A DNA stretch of 64,000 nt from the NCBI GenBank assembly GCA_963739385.1, contig CAVUAI010000059.1, positions 1-64,000 on the forward strand, given 5' to 3'. This document shows positions 37,386-46,315 of the stretch, piece after piece (the stretch's first letter is position 1; each line of letters begins with the position of its first letter). Below the pieces are notes generated by a model. The model was not told the DNA's origin, searched no databases, and was given only the letters and a program-made list of their open reading frames with translations. Source of the DNA: VAZQ01 sp963739385 (GTDB lineage Bacteria > Pseudomonadota > Alphaproteobacteria > Rhizobiales > Xanthobacteraceae). A program made the position numbers and the translations under genes.

Positions 37386-38260
37386 GCTGCGCCTGCCGCG
37401 GCGAACAGCGCCGGGTCGAACCTGCCCGAATATTCATAAGCAACCGGACCGGTCATCAGCACGTGGTCGTCGCTCTCGCGCCATTCGATCCGAAGGTCGC
37501 CGCCGGGCAGCGTCACCGTCACCGTGCGGCCGGCGCGATCAAGGCGTGCGGCCGCGACCGCCGCCGCACAGGCGGCCGACCCGCAGGCCCGGGTGAGCCC
37601 GGCACCGCGCTCCCAGGTGCGCACGACGATATGTCCGCGCGAAACAACCCGGGCGAGCGAAATGTTGGCACGCTCCGGAAACATTGGATCATGCTCCAGG
37701 GGAGGTCCGAGTGTGCCGAGATCGTACGCATCGACGTCCTCAACCCAGAAGATGGCGTGCGGGTTGCCCATGCTCACGGCCGAAGGCGACTGCAGGATCG
37801 GCTTGTCGAGTGGCCCCACCGTGACGTCGATTGCGCGCGTATCCTGGACCGGCTTGGCGAGCGGAATCTCGTTCCAGGCAAAGCGCGGCTTGCCCATGTC
37901 GACCGTCGAGACCCACGGTGCGTCCCCCTGCCAACACTCGAGCAGTCCGGCCGCGGTCTCGAACGTCAACGCGTGCTTGCCGGTTTCCTTGAACAAGAGC
38001 TCGGCCACGCAACGCATGCCGTTGCCGCAGGCGCCCGCCTCGGAACCGTCGCTGTTGTAGATGCGGACATAGGCATCGGTGCCGGGGGTGCGCGGCGCAT
38101 GCAGCGCCATCAATTGATCGTACGGCACACCGCGCGGCTGTGCGGCGGCACGCGCCTCGGCCGCGCTGATCGCTCCCGGCTGACCGCGCATGTCGACCAC
38201 CACGATCTCGTTGCCGAGGCCGTTCATCTTGATGAAAGTCCGGTTGGCGAGCGTGGTCAT
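37382..38260 (-). CDS. dapF: Diaminopimelate epimerase
   Basis: Interconverts LL- and meso-diaminopimelate for lysine and peptidoglycan. From ATG 38260 there are 292 residues. The paired catalytic Cys are Cys78 in SEAGACGNGMRCVAEL and one in GLTRACGSAACAAAV near residue 225. Other family runs are FIKMNGLGNEIVVVDMRG, VSMGNPHAIFWVEDVDAYDL and FPERANISLARVVSRGHIVV. Operon with mtaB, overlapping it by four bases. The extra frame up to 38329 belongs to other DNA. Confidence 0.96.
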   Translation of the reverse strand: MTTLANRTFIKMNGLGNEIVVVDMRGQPGAISAAEARAAAQPRGVPYDQLMALHAPRTPGTDAYVRIYNSDGSEAGACGNGMRCVAELLFKETGKHALTFETAAGLLECWQGDAPWVSTVDMGKPRFAWNEIPLAKPVQDTRAIDVTVGPLDKPILQSPSAVSMGNPHAIFWVEDVDAYDLGTLGPPLEHDPMFPERANISLARVVSRGHIVVRTWERGAGLTRACGSAACAAAVAAARLDRAGRTVTVTLPGGDLRIEWRESDDHVLMTGPVAYEYSGRFDPALFAAAGAA

Positions 38261-38319
38261 ATGCAGTCTGCTTGCTGCCGCCTTATATGGCCAACCGAGC
38301 GCGCTTGACCAGCGCCTAG

Positions 38320-38602
38320 GGAAGACCACCGCTGTTGCGAGCCTGCGGCGGCCGCCTGCTGGACCACCCTGCGCCAGCGCTCGATCTCCGACTGCACGTA
38401 ACGTTGCAATTCATCGGGCGGCAGGCGCATACGGCACCACGATTGGTACGGGCTTGGCCGGATAGTCCTGGGCCGCGGCAGGTGCGGGCGTGACAGCCGC
38501 CGATATGGCCAGCGCCAGATGCCACAACTGTATCGTTTCCTCGCGCACCCCGTTACAGCGCTGGCGCCCCCGGAGGCTTGCCCGGGCGCCAGGCCGACGC
38601 AT
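38320..38602 (-). pseudogene. Internally deleted TctC/Bug receptor gene
   Basis: The minus strand holds both ends of a tripartite-tricarboxylate receptor gene in adjacent frames. The first is a signal peptide and mature start (LWHLALAISAAVTPAPAAAQ then DYPAKPVPIVVPYAPA). Directly after it, one frame over from 38430, comes a typical C-terminus (LPPDELQRYVQSEIERWRRV then VQQAAAAGSQ). The 250 or so residues between are gone, so this is a deletion scar. It fills the 524-base gap between dapF and rplU except for the rplU promoter. Confidence 0.6.
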
Positions 38603-38623
38603 CGGCCGAAACGGCCCATTTTC

Positions 38624-38652
38624 TTGACAGTTCCGCCCTTGGCCGCCATAAG
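38624..38652 (+). promoter_or_regulatory. Likely housekeeping promoter of rplU-rpmA
   Basis: TTGACA (38624-38629), a 17-base spacer and CATAAG (38647-38652) match the vegetative sigma consensus (6/6 and 4/6). The transcript would start near 38660 and give a leader of about 125 bases before rplU, whose own start is at 38785. Confidence 0.55.
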
Positions 38653-38784
38653 CATGGCCGCGCGGGGCCTTAGCTCCGCGCTTTAGTTACGGCGATCAGC
38701 GCCGTACAAACCCAACACCGACTGAACAAGAAGCCGGTCCGGAAACGTCCGAGCGCCGGGATCGAACACGAGGACGAGAAAACG

Positions 38785-39279
38785 ATGTTCGCAGTCATCA
38801 AAACCGGCGGCAAGCAGTACCGCGTTGCCGCCGAGGACGTGATCAAGGTCGAAAAGGTCAAGGGCGATCCGGGCGAGATCATCCAGTTCGGCGAGGTGCT
38901 GGTGGTCGGCGGCGACAACGTCACGCTCGGCGCACCGACGATCGCCGGCGCCTCGGTCGCTGCCGAGGTGCTGGAGCAGGGACGCGGGCCCAAGGTCATC
39001 GCTTTCAAGAAGCGTCGCCGCAAGAACTCGCGTCGGAGGCGCGGCCATCGGCAGGAATTCACCCTGATCCGGGTGACCGAGATTCTGACCGACGGGGCGA
39101 CGCCAACCAAGACGGCGAGGCCCAAGCGGGAGCCGAAACCGGCCGCGGCAGAGGCGACGGCCAAGGAGACCGCACCGGAGGAGAGCACGGCTGCCGAAGC
39201 CAAGACGGCCAAAGCCAAGGCTCGGCCCAAGACCGCGAAAAAACCCGCGAAATCGGGCGGCGCCGGCAAGAAGAAGTGA
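38785..39279 (+). CDS. rplU: 50S ribosomal protein L21 with basic C-terminal tail
   Basis: Residues 1-103 are a complete L21: MFAVIKTGGKQYRVAAEDVI, VEKVKGDPGEIIQFGEVLVV, VIAFKKRRRKNSRRRRGHRQ and FTLIRVTEI. The next ~60 residues are an Ala/Lys/Pro-rich tail (EATAKETAPEESTAAEAKTA, AKARPKTAKKPAKSGGAGKK) beyond the usual bacterial length; such tails are common on alphaproteobacterial L21. It binds 23S rRNA. First gene of the rplU-rpmA operon, 66 bases before rpmA. Confidence 0.96.
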   Translation: MFAVIKTGGKQYRVAAEDVIKVEKVKGDPGEIIQFGEVLVVGGDNVTLGAPTIAGASVAAEVLEQGRGPKVIAFKKRRRKNSRRRRGHRQEFTLIRVTEILTDGATPTKTARPKREPKPAAAEATAKETAPEESTAAEAKTAKAKARPKTAKKPAKSGGAGKKK

Positions 39280-39345
39280 TGATTTCGTCACAAAATTGGA
39301 CTACATAGCGGTCAACCAAAGAGCTGAAGGCAAGGACCCAGGACA

Positions 39346-39618
39346 ATGGCTCACAAGAAGGCGGGCGGCTCCTCGCGCAACGGCCGTGACTCCAACAGTC
39401 AGCGGCTCGGGCTGAAGATTTTCGGCGGCGAGCAGGTGCTCGCCGGCAATATCATTGCGCGCCAACGCGGCACCAAGTGGCATCCCGGCTCCAATGTCGG
39501 GCTGGCCAAGGACCATACGTTGTTCGCGCTGATCGACGGTCGGGTTGAGTTCCGTACCAAAGCAAAGGGCCGGGTCTTCGTATCGGTTCAGCCGATGACG
39601 GAGGCTGCGGTCGAGTAG
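39346..39618 (+). CDS. rpmA: 50S ribosomal protein L27
   Basis: 90 residues, complete: MAHKKAGGSSRNGRDSNSQR, LGLKIFGGEQVLAGNIIARQ, RGTKWHPGSNVGLAKDHTLF, ALIDGRVEFRTKAKGRVFVS. The N-terminus reaches the peptidyl transferase centre. It has no cleavable N-terminal leader of the Staphylococcus type. Downstream of rplU in the usual operon. Confidence 0.97.
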   Translation: MAHKKAGGSSRNGRDSNSQRLGLKIFGGEQVLAGNIIARQRGTKWHPGSNVGLAKDHTLFALIDGRVEFRTKAKGRVFVSVQPMTEAAVE

Positions 39619-39634
39619 ACGGCGGATCAAATGA

Positions 39635-39708
39635 GTCCGCCGGCATCCATCGAACCGGCGGACCCCATACGGGTTCCATCAGGGGAGACGGGATGCCGGC
39701 TCCCCTGA
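39635..39708 (+). terminator. Two tandem hairpins after rpmA
   Basis: GTCCGCCGG (39635-39643) pairs with CCGGCGGAC (39655-39663), and TCAGGGGAG (39679-39687) pairs with CTCCCCTGA (39700-39708). Both stems are perfect 9-bp pairs. No T run follows either, so they are terminator-like or stability structures ending rplU-rpmA. Confidence 0.5.
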
Positions 39709-39730
39709 ACGCGTTCAAGGAGCCTGTGCG

Positions 39731-40333
39731 ATGACATTGCTGGAACGATGCGCATCGGAGACTTGTCGGGAGGGCCGGTTGCCCGTGCTCGAGACCGATC
39801 GGCTGCTGTTGCGCGCGCCGCGGTTCGAGGACGCCAAGGCGATCGCCGCGCTGGCGAACGACCTTCGCATTGCCGAGAACATGTTGCGCATCCCGCACCC
39901 CTATGCGCTCGCGGATGCGGAGAATTTCATTGCCGGTGCAAACGCGACCGGTGATGAGATCGCCTTCCTGATCACCACCCATGGCGCCCGCGTGCTTGGC
40001 ACCTGCGGGATCTCGAAGCTCGACAGTGGCGACCCCGAAATCGGCTATTGGCTCGGCGTCCCGTTCTGGGGGAGAGGCTATGCCACCGAGGCCGCCCGCG
40101 CGGTTATCGATCACGCCTTCGGCGACCTCGGCTGCGCTGCCGTGCTGGGCCGTGCGCGCGTGAGCAACCCGGCGTCGCGACGGGTGCTCGAGAAATGCGG
40201 CTTTCAGTGGATCGGTGTGGGCCTCTATCGCATCCCCGCCCTCGCCTCATCCGCGCCGGCCGACCGCTTCCGTCTCGACCGCAGCCTCTGGGCCTCGATC
40301 AGGAGCTGGGGCAAAGTCAACACGGTCGCTTAA
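39731..40333 (+). CDS. GNAT acetyltransferase, RimJ/RimL type
   Basis: RimJ/RimL-type GNAT: LETDRLLLRAPRFEDAKAIA, LANDLRIAENMLRIPHPYAL, ADAENFIAGANATG, EIGYWLGVPFWGRGYATEAA (acetyl-CoA loop WGRGYATEA) and RARVSNPASRRVLEKCGFQW. Members acetylate protein N-termini or small amines; the substrate here is not determinable. 200 residues. Followed 15 bases later by a VOC protein gene; GNAT genes commonly sit between rpmA and obgE in this group. Confidence 0.88.
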   Translation: MTLLERCASETCREGRLPVLETDRLLLRAPRFEDAKAIAALANDLRIAENMLRIPHPYALADAENFIAGANATGDEIAFLITTHGARVLGTCGISKLDSGDPEIGYWLGVPFWGRGYATEAARAVIDHAFGDLGCAAVLGRARVSNPASRRVLEKCGFQWIGVGLYRIPALASSAPADRFRLDRSLWASIRSWGKVNTVA

Positions 40334-40348
40334 CGAGGAGTCGCCCCC

Positions 40349-40753
40349 ATGCCGGCGCCTTTCCACATCATCGGCATCGATCATGTTGTCCTGCGCGCGA
40401 CCGATCCCGATGCGCTCGAGCGCTTCTATATGGATGTGCTGGGCTGTGCCCTAGAGAAACGCCAAGGCAAGCTCGCGCAACTGCGCGCGGGGCGCACCCT
40501 CATCGACATTGTTCCCGCCGACGAAGCCGGGCCGGCGGACGGCACGTCGTCGACCGGCGGTGCCAACCTCGATCATCTGTGCCTGCGCGTGGAGCCATTC
40601 GACGCCGTCGCGATCGCCAGGCATCTGGCTGTTCATGGCGTTCGCTGCGGAGAAGAGACGTCGCGCTACGGCGCCGAGGGCCAGGGCCCATCCGTCTATC
40701 TCCATGATCCCGAGGGCAACGGCATCGAGCTCAAGGGCCCCGTGGCACGCTGA
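40349..40753 (+). CDS. VOC-superfamily (glyoxalase-like) protein, 134 aa
   Basis: A small vicinal-oxygen-chelate protein: GIDHVVLRATDPDALERFYM (metal-ligand His), LGCALEKRQGKLAQLRAGR, NLDHLCLRVEPFDAVAIARH (second His) and VYLHDPEGNGIELKGP (third ligand Glu). The metal site is intact. Specific substrate unknown; such genes are often annotated as lactoylglutathione lyase or dioxygenase relatives. Separated by 49 bases from the deacylase gene downstream and possibly co-transcribed with it. Confidence 0.85.
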   Translation: MPAPFHIIGIDHVVLRATDPDALERFYMDVLGCALEKRQGKLAQLRAGRTLIDIVPADEAGPADGTSSTGGANLDHLCLRVEPFDAVAIARHLAVHGVRCGEETSRYGAEGQGPSVYLHDPEGNGIELKGPVAR

Positions 40754-40802
40754 CCGGATGCGAACGAACGGATCGTCGGCATGACTTCGGCCGATCAGCA
40801 CG

Positions 40803-42413
40803 ATGTCGCATGATATCCTGATCCGGGGCGGTCTTCTGCTCGACGGCACCGGCGCACCGGGCACCCCTGGCGACATCGCCATCCGCGCCGGCCGTATCGC
40901 CGGAATTGGCGAGCACATCCCGCAGGCAGGGGCGAAGACCATCGACGCAAGCGGACTTGCGGTGGCGCCGGGCTTCATCGACATCAAGACCCATTCCGAT
41001 TTCACGCTGCCGATCAATCCCAAGGCAGAGAGCAAGGTTCGTCAGGGCGTCACGACCGAGATCATCGGCCATTGCGGCTTCTCGGTCGCGCCGGCGCTGC
41101 CGGGCAAAGTCGAGTTGCTGCGCGACTACCTCAGTCCGAGCGCGCCCTGGCTTCCGTTCAAGGAGACGACGTTTCCGGAATACCTCGATAGCTTCCCGGC
41201 GACCGCGGTGAATGCAGGCATGCTGGTGGGCCACAACACGCTGCGTCTGATGGTCATGGGTATGGCAGACCGGCCGCCGACCCGCGCCGAGCTCGATGCC
41301 ATGGCCGCCCTGCTGGAGGAAGCGCTCGCGGCCGGCGCGCTCGGCCTGTCGTCGGGCTTGTTCACCGCGCCCGGCTCCTATGCGCGACCGGACGAGATGA
41401 TCGCGCTCTGCCGGATCGTCAAACGCCACAACGCGGGCTACTTCACCCATATTCGCGACGAATCCGACAAAGTGCTGGACGCGGTCGCAGAAGCGATCGC
41501 GGTCGCCGAGGCGTGCGGCGTGCACGTCGAAATCGTGCATTTCAAGTGCTCGGGGCTCGACAACTGGGGCAAGGCTGCGCGTGCCCTCGACATGATTGCG
41601 GCGGCCAAAGCGCGCGGGCTCGACGTCGACTGCGATTTCTATCCCTATGCGGCCGGCAGCAATCCGCTCAAGAATCTGATGCCGCAGTGGGTACAGGCGG
41701 GCGGTGTCACCGCGATGCTGGAGCGGCTCACCCGGGCGGAAACCCGCGCGCGCATCCGTTCGGATATCGCCCGCGACGGCCTCAACAATTGGGGCCGCAT
41801 TCCGTCCTGGGATTGCGTGCAGATTTCCATCTCGCCCCACCTGCCGCAGCATGCCGGACGGACCATCGGCGCCCTCGCCGCCGAGCGCGGCCAGGATCCG
41901 ATCGACACCGTTGCGGACTATCTCCTCGAGGACAAGGCGGCAACACGCGTGCTCGTGACCTCCATCTCGGAAGACGACATCCGCGACATTGTGCGCTCCC
42001 CGCTCGCGCTGGTCGGATCTGATGGCAACTGCGTCGCGACTTACGGCACGGTGAGTCAGGGTATGCCGCACCCGCGTTTCTACGGCACGTTCCCGCGCAT
42101 CATCGGTCATTATGTCGAAGAGCTTGGGGTGATCCCGCTCGAACTCGCGGTTCACAAGATGACCGGCGCAACGGCACGCGCGCTCAAATTAAAGCATCGC
42201 GGCTTGCTCAGGGAAGGTTATTGCGCCGACGTGACGATCTTCGATCCCGGAGATTTCAAGGACCGTGCCACCTATGCCGATCCGCACCAATATCCGACCG
42301 GCAATCGCACCACCGTGATCATCAACGGCAACATCGTGGTCGAGGACGCGGCCCACACCGGCGCGCTGCCGGGCAAGGTGCTCAGGCGCGATCCCGCCGG
42401 CCATGTTGGCTGA
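40803..42413 (+). CDS. N-acyl-D-amino-acid deacylase (D-aminoacylase family)
   Basis: An amidohydrolase-superfamily enzyme that removes the acyl group from N-acyl-D-amino acids. 536 residues. Runs: MSHDILIRGGLLLDGTGAPG, VAPGFIDIKTHSDFTLPINP (metal His-x-Asp region), VRQGVTTEIIGHCGFSVAP (metal-bridging Cys), GYFTHIRDESDKVLDAVAEA, CGVHVEIVHFKCSG (metal His), and late VGSDGNCVATYGTVSQGMPH with the catalytic Asp. Ends HRGLLREGYCADVTIFDPGD, typical of the fold. Cytosolic. Exact amino-acid specificity is not evident. Confidence 0.9.
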   Translation: MSHDILIRGGLLLDGTGAPGTPGDIAIRAGRIAGIGEHIPQAGAKTIDASGLAVAPGFIDIKTHSDFTLPINPKAESKVRQGVTTEIIGHCGFSVAPALPGKVELLRDYLSPSAPWLPFKETTFPEYLDSFPATAVNAGMLVGHNTLRLMVMGMADRPPTRAELDAMAALLEEALAAGALGLSSGLFTAPGSYARPDEMIALCRIVKRHNAGYFTHIRDESDKVLDAVAEAIAVAEACGVHVEIVHFKCSGLDNWGKAARALDMIAAAKARGLDVDCDFYPYAAGSNPLKNLMPQWVQAGGVTAMLERLTRAETRARIRSDIARDGLNNWGRIPSWDCVQISISPHLPQHAGRTIGALAAERGQDPIDTVADYLLEDKAATRVLVTSISEDDIRDIVRSPLALVGSDGNCVATYGTVSQGMPHPRFYGTFPRIIGHYVEELGVIPLELAVHKMTGATARALKLKHRGLLREGYCADVTIFDPGDFKDRATYADPHQYPTGNRTTVIINGNIVVEDAAHTGALPGKVLRRDPAGHVG

Positions 42414-42440
42414 GCGTTGCGTCGCCGGGCTCTCACCCAG

Positions 42441-43964
42441 CTATTGGCCGATCATTGACTTGAACACGGGATCGAGCTTCTCGACCAGCGCTGGCCCGAA
42501 ATGCGCCTGTGGATTCGAGGGCGGCAGGCGGTCCATCTTTTCCCAGCCCTGGATCAGGATTCTGGCGTGGTCGAAAGCACGTCGGAAATCCACCCCAGGC
42601 TGCAAGCTCTGTTTGAACAGGGCATCGCCAAAATAGGTCCAGTCGCGTCCGGCCGCGCAGCCGAACGACGTACTGCGCGCATCGGATGCGGCCAGAACGA
42701 TGGTGTCGTCGTTGGCCATCGGCTCGACGAACACGCCGCCGTAGCAGGCGGACACGATCACGACCCGGTGCCTGATCCCTTCGCCCGCGAGAATGGCCTT
42801 GACGTCCTGCGCCCCCAACACCGCAGCGCCGCCTCCCGGTAGCTTTAGCGCGATCCCGCCGTTGCCTCCGTGCGATGTCATGAACAGGATCAAGACATCT
42901 TCGTTCTTGTCCATCACCTGTCCGACGGCGCGGACGGCGGCGGCGAAATTCCGTCGGCTCGCCAACGGCGTCGTCTCAACCGTCCCGGGATTGTTGATCA
43001 GCCGCAACGTCCGATCCTTGACCGGCAACGACTGTGCCAGCACGGCGAGGGCGCCATCGACTTCCTTCGCGAACACGTCCTGGTCCGACCATCCGGCCAC
43101 CCCGATCGCGTAGAGATCGGTCATCCGTTTGTTTTGCGGAGCCAAGCGGGCTACCGCCGCTCGCAGCAACGCGGGCTGGAGGCTCTGGACTTGCGCGGAC
43201 ACGAAGTCCGGATCCGGAGTGCTGTCGCTGCGTGCAAAATGCCTCGCCCGGACGTATTCCCACCAATTGGCGTCACGAAGTTCGAAGCTCGGGCCCGCGA
43301 ACACGGGAGCATGCGGCACCAGGCTCTTGGCGATGAACAGCGCCGCCCACAAAGCGATCACTTTTCCCAGCAATCGCAACCGCGCGTCGGGTTGAACGCT
43401 GCGAACGATCGCAAACATCCCGCCGATCCAGGACACGACCGGTGCCAGAAAAAAGGAGATGGCGAGGCCCGCCTCTACCAGGCGAGCCATCCAGTCCACG
43501 TTGAGGGCGGGAAAGAGCCAGAAGAAAACCGCATCCGGCGTAGTTGAAGACAGCGCATAGGCCAGTCCCTGCCTGACCGCGGCAAGAACGATTTCCGTCA
43601 GCGTCGACAACGCCACCATGGCGGACAGAACCGTCGCGCGCGCCTCCGGCCGCACAAAAAAGGCCGCAACCAGCAGCGCGATGACGAGCCAAGCGATCAG
43701 TGCATTGAGCCCATAGGGCGTGAATGCCGGCGACGGTGAGGCTTCGACATACTGGATGGCGACGCGAACGATCGCGAGCACGAACGACCAGCCGACCAAA
43801 ACAGATAGCCCGACGAGCGGGGGATCGGGCGTCGTCCGCCAGATGGCGCCACGGAGCGCGAGCTTGAACACCGACCACACGTCGACCAGTCCCCCCAATC
43901 CCTTCCTCTGCGCACCGCCATGGTCGACCGGGCGCCGCCACCGTGTAGTCCGGCGATCAACTGG
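42441..43964 (-). CDS. Membrane-anchored C13 (legumain-like) peptidase
   Basis: About 507 residues. The N-terminal half has several membrane helices (PLVGLSVLVGWSFVLAIVRV, LNALIAWLVIALLVAAFFVR, LGKVIALWAALFIAKSLVPH). The C-terminal ~230 residues are a caspase-like C13 domain: DVLILFMTSHGGNGGIALKL with catalytic His365, HRVVIVSACYGGVFVEPMAN with catalytic Cys407, then DDTIVLAASDARSTSFGCAA and FGDALFKQSLQPGVDFRRAF. The domain faces one side of the membrane, probably the periplasm. Start chosen as ATG 43964 without a clear ribosome binding site; 43985 also open. Substrate unknown. Confidence 0.82.
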   Translation of the reverse strand, partial: PVDRRTTRWRRPVDHGGAQRKGLGGLVDVWSVFKLALRGAIWRTTPDPPLVGLSVLVGWSFVLAIVRVAIQYVEASPSPAFTPYGLNALIAWLVIALLVAAFFVRPEARATVLSAMVALSTLTEIVLAAVRQGLAYALSSTTPDAVFFWLFPALNVDWMARLVEAGLAISFFLAPVVSWIGGMFAIVRSVQPDARLRLLGKVIALWAALFIAKSLVPHAPVFAGPSFELRDANWWEYVRARHFARSDSTPDPDFVSAQVQSLQPALLRAAVARLAPQNKRMTDLYAIGVAGWSDQDVFAKEVDGALAVLAQSLPVKDRTLRLINNPGTVETTPLASRRNFAAAVRAVGQVMDKNEDVLILFMTSHGGNGGIALKLPGGGAAVLGAQDVKAILAGEGIRHRVVIVSACYGGVFVEPMANDDTIVLAASDARSTSFGCAAGRDWTYFGDALFKQSLQPGVDFRRAFDHARILIQGWEKMDRLPPSNPQAHFGPALVEKLDPVFKSMIGQ

Positions 43965-44414
43965 CATCAAGGCGCCGCTGCCCAAAGCGCGCCGTGATCC
44001 TGGCCGCGTTCAAACACCCGCATGTGCCCGAAAAAGGGTGGAACCGCGGCCAATCGACGGTTGACAGTCGCGATAGTCAGGAGCACGCTTTCATCGCCTG
44101 CGGATCGCCGCGTAGGCGGCGCTCCCTCGCGAAGTCCTCGAGCGGAGGAGGCGCGATGCCCCCGGGTTACTCAGGCCGCGATGACCGCCGCGGCAGCGTT
44201 CGGGCTCCGGCGTAGCGGCAAATTTGCGAACGGCCCGTCGGGAGCGGCCTACTGGGCCGCATCAGTGAGGCATGGCCCGCCTTGGCCCCTCCCGGCGACA
44301 GCCTCTTGCTCCAAGTTCCTGCTCCAGGTCCCTGCCGCAATTTCCGAGCATTGCGAGGCGCGTCGTTTTGCGCGGGTCCTCGTTTTTTGCGTGTCGCATC
44401 ACATATCCCACAGC
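43965..44414. other. Spacer between the C13 peptidase gene and obgE
   Basis: No gene is recognised in these 450 bases; the open frames are Arg- and Ala-rich and lack starts. The obgE promoter must lie here, but I see no convincing -35/-10 pair and no riboswitch. Confidence 0.5.
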
Positions 44415-45449
44415 ATGAAATTCCTCGACGAGGCCAAGGTCTATATTCGCTCCGGCGACGGCGGAAACGGCTGCGTGTCGTTCCGGCGCGAGAAATTCAT
44501 CGAGTTTGGCGGCCCCAACGGCGGTGACGGCGGCAAGGGTGGCGACGTCATTGTGGAAGCGGTCGATGGACTGAATACGCTCATCGATTATCGCTACCAG
44601 CAGCATTTCAAGGCCAAGAACGGCCACGGCGGCATGGGCAAGGACCGCCATGGCGCAAACGGTGCCGACATCGTGCTCAAGGTGCCGGCCGGCACGCAGA
44701 TCTACGAGGAGGACGGCGAAACCCTCCTTGCCGACCTCGCCGACGTGGGCCAGCGGATGGTGCTGGCGCGCGGCGGCAATGGCGGCTTCGGCAACGCGCA
44801 CTTCAAGAGCTCGACCAATCGCGCTCCGCGCCGCGCCAATCCCGGCCAACCCGGCGAGGAGCTCACCATCCGTCTGCGCCTCAAGCTGATCGCGGATGCC
44901 GGCATTGTCGGGCTGCCCAATGCGGGCAAATCGACTTTCCTTGCTGCGGTGAGCGCGGCCAAGCCGAAGATCGCCGATTATCCCTTCACCACGCTGCATC
45001 CGCAGCTTGGCGTGGTGGAGAGCGACGGCCGCGAATTCGTGCTCGCCGATATTCCGGGTTTGATCGAAGGCGCCCATGAGGGGACCGGGCTCGGCGATCG
45101 CTTCCTCGGCCATGTCGAGCGTTGTCGCGTGCTTCTGCACCTCGTCGACGGGACTGTCGAGCACGCCGGGAAGGCCTACAAGACCGTGCGAGCCGAGCTC
45201 GAGGCCTATGGCCACGGGCTTCAGGACAAGCCCGAAATCGTGGCGCTCAACAAGGTCGATGCGCTCACGCCGGAGCAACTCACGGAACAGACTGCACGGC
45301 TCAAGCGCGCTGCCAGAAAGACGCCGTTTGCGCTGTCGGCCGCGACCGGTGCCGGTGTGCGTGACGTCGTGCGCGCCCTTGCCAGGGCGATCGCGGAAGG
45401 ACGGCATCCGCAGCGGCCGGATTCCCCGGTCGAAGCGTGGCATCCCTGA
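44415..45449 (+). CDS. obgE: GTPase Obg/CgtA
   Basis: An essential GTPase of ribosome assembly and stress signalling. From ATG 44415 there are 344 residues. The Obg fold is MKFLDEAKVYIRSGDGGNGC, VSFRREKFIEFGGPNGGDGG, KGGDVIVEAV and on. GTPase motifs: G1 VGLPNAGKSTFLAAV (166-174), TTLHPQLGVVESDGREFVLA, G3 DIPGLIEGAHEGTGLGDRFL and G4 NKVD in EIVALNKVDALTPEQL. No OCT domain is appended, as is typical of alphaproteobacteria. An open frame to 44022 is not part of it. Confidence 0.96.
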   Translation: MKFLDEAKVYIRSGDGGNGCVSFRREKFIEFGGPNGGDGGKGGDVIVEAVDGLNTLIDYRYQQHFKAKNGHGGMGKDRHGANGADIVLKVPAGTQIYEEDGETLLADLADVGQRMVLARGGNGGFGNAHFKSSTNRAPRRANPGQPGEELTIRLRLKLIADAGIVGLPNAGKSTFLAAVSAAKPKIADYPFTTLHPQLGVVESDGREFVLADIPGLIEGAHEGTGLGDRFLGHVERCRVLLHLVDGTVEHAGKAYKTVRAELEAYGHGLQDKPEIVALNKVDALTPEQLTEQTARLKRAARKTPFALSAATGAGVRDVVRALARAIAEGRHPQRPDSPVEAWHP

Positions 45450-45475
45450 AGCATGATCCGGCGGGACTCGCACCG

Positions 45476-46213
45476 TCAGCGATCGCCGATCTCCAGCATG
45501 TCCAACAGCCGTCGCGCGTCAGCGGGAGCGGCGCTTTTCTGATCATTGTCGAAATAGACGAATACCGGCCGCCGCTGCTCCCGCCACCGAGCGATACGGC
45601 GCGCCCAGCTGCGCAGCGTCGCGGCTGGGTAGTTGTCTTTGTAGCGGCCACCGGGACCATGTCCGCGAATGTAGACATGCTGCGCGGTCACCTCCCATGG
45701 TGCGGGCGCGTCGTGATGATCGGAAAGGCAGAGCGAGACATCGTGCTTGCGGAGAAGCTCGAAGACTTCGTCGTGATACCAGCTCTGGTGGCGAAACTCG
45801 AAGGCGTATGGGTAGTGACGTGGCAGCATCTCGAGGAAAGATGCCAGCCGGGCGCAATCCTTCGAGAAGTGTGGCGGCAGCTGGAACAGGACCGCGCCGA
45901 CCTTCGGCGCCAGCGCCTCGAGGCGGGTTTGCATCAGCGCGATGGAGTTGACGCTGTTCTCACCGAGCCGCTTCCAATGGGTTATGAATTTCGAGGCCTT
46001 CCATGCGAACAAAAAGTCTTTCGGCGACTGGTCGCGCCAAGCCCGCACTGCCTCAAGCGAAGGCGTGCGGTAGAACGAGCCGTTGATTTCGGTCGTCTGA
46101 AACTGGGTGGCGTACCAGCCCAGCCATTGCTTTTTGGGCACCCCCTTGGGGTAGAACAATCCGCGCCAGCCGTCGTAGGACCAGCCTGAAGTGCCGATGA
46201 AAGTCCTGCTCAT
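45476..46213 (-). CDS. DUF72 domain protein, 245 aa
   Basis: Complete DUF72 protein: MSRTFIGTSGWSYDGWRGLF, YPKGVPKKQWLGWYATQFQT, TEINGSFYRTPSLEAVRAWR, FLFAWKASKFITHWKRLGEN, GAVLFQLPPHFSKDCARLAS, YAFEFRHQSWYHDEVFELLR and YIRGHGPGGRYKDNY. DUF72 proteins have a TIM-barrel fold and no established activity. Cytosolic. ATG 46213 chosen by homology; the frame continues open to 47419 on the opposite strand of proB as a shadow. Convergent with obgE. Confidence 0.9.
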   Translation of the reverse strand: MSRTFIGTSGWSYDGWRGLFYPKGVPKKQWLGWYATQFQTTEINGSFYRTPSLEAVRAWRDQSPKDFLFAWKASKFITHWKRLGENSVNSIALMQTRLEALAPKVGAVLFQLPPHFSKDCARLASFLEMLPRHYPYAFEFRHQSWYHDEVFELLRKHDVSLCLSDHHDAPAPWEVTAQHVYIRGHGPGGRYKDNYPAATLRSWARRIARWREQRRPVFVYFDNDQKSAAPADARRLLDMLEIGDR

Positions 46214-46315
46214 GCATTCGCGCCTTGGCACGCGGCCAAGTCCACATGCTAAACAACGCCTCGGTGCGACAATGGTTGTCGCGCATCGACCGTAAAACCG
46301 CTCAGCATCCGCGAC

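Noticed and set aside
35481..37439. 652-aa plus-strand frame opposite the PPOX gene and mtaB
   Set aside because: Spans two real minus-strand genes with intact catalytic motifs; shadow only.
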